From Bifidobacterium pullorum subsp. gallinarum (GTDB lineage Bacteria; Actinomycetota; Actinomycetes; Actinomycetales; Bifidobacteriaceae): DNA of 64,000 nt. The DNA is taken from the NCBI RefSeq assembly GCF_000741215.1, contig NZ_JGYX01000002.1, positions 62,001 through 126,000 on the forward strand. Reading direction: 5' to 3'. Shown piece by piece: positions 61,681 to 64,000 of this stretch. The translations under genes were made by a program, and so were the position numbers. The notes under the pieces are model-generated. The model made no database searches. It was not told the origin of the DNA and saw only the letters and a list, made by a program, of their open reading frames with translations. How positions within the stretch are numbered: position 1 is the stretch's first letter; each line of letters starts with the position of its first letter.

Positions 61681-64000
61681 TCAGGCCTCGGACAAGGCCT
61701 CGACGGGCGGGGTCCTCACGGCCCGGCGGGCCGGGAAGACGCTGGCCAGCAGTGCGGCAACCGCGGCGATCGCCAGGATCGCCCCCGAGGTGGCCCAGTC
61801 GATCGGGAACACCACCGAGCCGAAGCTCATCGAGAACACGATGTACGAGCCGATCCAGCCGAACACGGTGCCGACCACGATGCCGACCACACCGCTGACC
61901 AGCGAGATCAGCAGCGCCTCGATGGCCAGCGAGCGCCGCAGCTGTCCGCGCGTCATGCCGATGGCGCGCAGCGTGGCCGATTCGCGGGTGCGTTCGATCA
62001 CGGACAGGGACAGCGTGTTGGCCACGCCGATCAGCGCGATGATCACGGCCACGGCGAGCAGGGCCACCAGCACCATGAGCAGCATGTTGACCATGCCGTC
62101 CCAGGACACGCGTTCGGCGATCGATCCGCCGACGGTGATGCCGGGGATGGAGCTGACCGCCTGCTGGATGTCGTCGATCACATCCGCCGGGGTGACGGTG
62201 CCGTCGGTTTTGGCCCACACCTCGTAGCCGTCGGGCTTGGCGCCCAGCCGGTCGAGCGTGTCGGGCTGCATCAGCCCGTAGATGCCGTACGGGGTGTTCA
62301 CCCCGCGGAACGGCGCGGCCTCGACGGTCGGTTTGAACGCGATGCCGTCGACGATGTCGCCGTCGTCGTTGTAGGTGGCGTTGAGTTCCAGATCGAGCAC
62401 GGACCCGTCGCGCACCGGGTAGTCGTCACTGTCGCCGGCCAGCGCGTCGGGGACGAGCAGCACGCCGTCGCGCAATCCGTCGATGGCGTCGCCGTTCATC
62501 ACGGCCCGACCCTGCTGTGCGGTGAGCGTGTACACCTGCAGGTTGCTGTCATAGTCGTCCGTATGCCAGACGGCGTTCGACGAGCCGATCAGTTCGGCGT
62601 CCTGGATGCCGGCGACCTTGCGGATGTCGTCGAGCACGGTCTGGTCCACGTCTTCGCCGGAGACCTGGATGTCCACGCTGTACCGGGCGTCGAGTTCGCT
62701 GGCGAGCGTCTGCCGGGCGCTGGCCGCGCCGGTGCCGAGCGTGGAGACCAGGGCCACGCCGATGAGCAGCGCGGTGCTGGTGGCGGCCACGCGCCGCGGG
62801 TTCTTCTGGATGTTGGCGGTGGCGATGGTGGATGCGGGGCCGATATGGGCCACAAGCGCGCCCACGCCCTTGAGCAGGAGCGGCACCCACCGGTTGGCGC
62901 ACAGCAGCAGGCCGAGGAAGAAGATCATGACGCCACCCATGGCCATGAGCAGCACCAGAGAGAACTGCTCGTTGCTCAGCGCGGATTCGCCGTGCGCCTG
63001 CCGCCAGGTATCCACCACGGTGAACGCGGTGACGGCGGCGCCGAACAGCATCATCAGCAGGCTGACCACCAGTCGGGCGGCACCCGATTTCCTGGCCGCG
63101 CTGACCTCCAGCGGCTGCAGCGCCTCCAGCGGGGTGACGGTGGTGGCGGTGCGGGCCGATCCGAGCGAGGCCAGGATCGTCACCACCACGCCGAAGGCGA
63201 TTGGTACCAGGAACACCTGCGGGGTGAGCACGGTCACGAAGCTGATGCCGGAGAACTCCACGCCCGCCACATGCAGCAGCTGCATCAGTCCGATGGACAG
63301 GCCCACCGCAACCAGCGAGGAGATCAGCCCCAGCAGCAGCGCCTCGGCCACCACGGAACGGTACAGCTGCCCCTTCTTCGCGCCGATGGTGCGCAGCAGC
63401 GCCAGCGTACGGCGGCGTTGCGCCACCAGCACCTGGAAGGTGTTGGCGATGACGAGCGCCGCCACGAACATGGCAAGCACGCCGAAGACCATCATGAACG
63501 TGGTCATCATGCTGGTCTGCCCGCCGCCCAGCCGTTCGAGCACCTGGTCCTCGCTCGCGCCGCGGTCCAGCGCGGCGAAGTGCGCGGGCAGCAGGGCGTT
63601 GACCTGCTTGATGACCTGTTCGGCGTCCGTGCCCGCCGGCGGCTGGATGTCCAGGTATAGGATCGTGCAGTTCAGCGATGCGTAGCCGGGATCGACGGCC
63701 ACGCTATCCATCAGCCGTCCGATCGCCCCCTCGGACACGACGGCCGCGCCGCCGTAGTACGCGTACGCGCCGCCCGGATTCAGGCTCAGGCCGCTGACGG
63801 TCAGCTCGACGGGCGTGCCGTCCGAGTAGGCCGCGCCGACCGTATCCCCGATGCCGACGTCGAGCCGCGCCGCCATATCCCGCGGGAGTACGATCTGCCC
63901 GTCGCCGGACGGCCACTCACCCTCCGCCAGATCGACCGGCATCAGCGTGGACGGCGTGGCGTTCGCGATGACGATGCCGCTGGAGTGCCGGTCGCCGGCG
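61681..64000 (-). CDS. FtsX-type ABC permease, N-terminus outside window
   Basis: About 773 codons are visible; the 5' end lies beyond 64000. It has two FtsX/DUF214 domains: VFGVLAMFVAALVIANTFQVLVAQRRRTLALLRTIGAKKGQLYRSVVAEA, and at the end LAVAVIIALIGVANTLSLSVIERTRESATLRAIGMTRGQLRRSLAIEALLISL, with MacB-like extracytoplasmic parts. This is the standard eight-to-ten-helix actinobacterial exporter permease. The ATPase is probably upstream, outside the window. The substrate is unknown. The neighbouring NarL-type two-component system is convergent and may control it. Confidence 0.88.
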   Translation of the reverse strand, partial: AGDRHSSGIVIANATPSTLMPVDLAEGEWPSGDGQIVLPRDMAARLDVGIGDTVGAAYSDGTPVELTVSGLSLNPGGAYAYYGGAAVVSEGAIGRLMDSVAVDPGYASLNCTILYLDIQPPAGTDAEQVIKQVNALLPAHFAALDRGASEDQVLERLGGGQTSMMTTFMMVFGVLAMFVAALVIANTFQVLVAQRRRTLALLRTIGAKKGQLYRSVVAEALLLGLISSLVAVGLSIGLMQLLHVAGVEFSGISFVTVLTPQVFLVPIAFGVVVTILASLGSARTATTVTPLEALQPLEVSAARKSGAARLVVSLLMMLFGAAVTAFTVVDTWRQAHGESALSNEQFSLVLLMAMGGVMIFFLGLLLCANRWVPLLLKGVGALVAHIGPASTIATANIQKNPRRVAATSTALLIGVALVSTLGTGAASARQTLASELDARYSVDIQVSGEDVDQTVLDDIRKVAGIQDAELIGSSNAVWHTDDYDSNLQVYTLTAQQGRAVMNGDAIDGLRDGVLLVPDALAGDSDDYPVRDGSVLDLELNATYNDDGDIVDGIAFKPTVEAAPFRGVNTPYGIYGLMQPDTLDRLGAKPDGYEVWAKTDGTVTPADVIDDIQQAVSSIPGITVGGSIAERVSWDGMVNMLLMVLVALLAVAVIIALIGVANTLSLSVIERTRESATLRAIGMTRGQLRRSLAIEALLISLVSGVVGIVVGTVFGWIGSYIVFSMSFGSVVFPIDWATSGAILAIAAVAALLASVFPARRAVRTPPVEALSEA

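Overview
The window is chromosomal DNA from a high-GC actinobacterium, most probably a Bifidobacterium. The evidence is two WhiB-type iron-sulfur regulators, two LytR-CpsA-Psr proteins, a UPF0182 giant membrane protein, the eno-ftsB-DUF501-ppx cluster, a PdtaS-type sensor kinase and a DUF3737 gene beside a MalY/PatB lyase. I cannot fix the species. No plasmid, prophage, insertion sequence, rRNA operon or CRISPR array is visible, and almost all of it reads as core genome.

Layout. 1-6.7 kb: cell-envelope and developmental genes (a GT2 glycosyltransferase cut by the window edge, whiB, two LCP proteins, a short FtsK/EssC-like ATPase, whiB1-like). 6.7-15.6 kb: PdtaS-like kinase, haemolysin-III protein, greA, an FKBP prolyl isomerase, sdaA, tRNA-Leu(UAA), ppx, DUF501, ftsB, eno. 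15.9-18.6 kb: a TPP riboswitch and the three-gene transporter it controls, read here as thiXYZ (pyrimidine/thiamine precursor uptake). 18.6-28.4 kb: GNAT-focA, mfd-pth, a second GNAT and the UPF0182 protein. 28.5-35.3 kb: a frameshifted NagZ-like GH3 gene, a LysR regulator divergent from DUF3737-patB, then brnQ and a YitT protein. 35.4-39.9 kb: a four-gene response regulator/kinase/FtsX permease/ATPase module. 40-45.8 kb: cupin, SDR, fetAB, uraA and a histidine phosphatase. 46-52.7 kb: AraC regulator divergent from a 41-residue small protein, hsp20, a YeiH exporter with LysR, an AEC carrier, a hydrolase and a HAD phosphatase. 52.8-54.6 kb: a small, visibly AT-richer island with an orphan HI0074-like protein and a hicA-hicB-unknown operon, bounded on one side by a long palindrome. 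54.6-64 kb: ychF, proC, a prolyl aminopeptidase, an unusual double histidine kinase with its NarL-type regulator, and an FtsX-type permease that runs off the end.

How genes work together. The TPP aptamer contains the ribosome-binding site of thiX, so binding of the ligand should directly shut translation of the transporter. The RR/HK/permease/ATPase module carries the same 11-bp-spaced direct repeat upstream of the regulator and upstream of the permease, which suggests one regulator switching on both. The double kinase has a normal catalytic half and a second half that has lost its phospho-acceptor histidine and its ATPase domain. Many genes without a Shine-Dalgarno sequence have a TANNNT hexamer 6-7 bases before the start codon, as expected for leaderless transcripts.

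The most unusual non-coding signal is a phased array of about 13-bp repeats between uraA and the histidine phosphatase (44798-44936), with alternating 32/31-bp spacing, equal to three helical turns. Two nested palindromic elements (9216-9319 and 54486-54572) are also unexplained by the genes.
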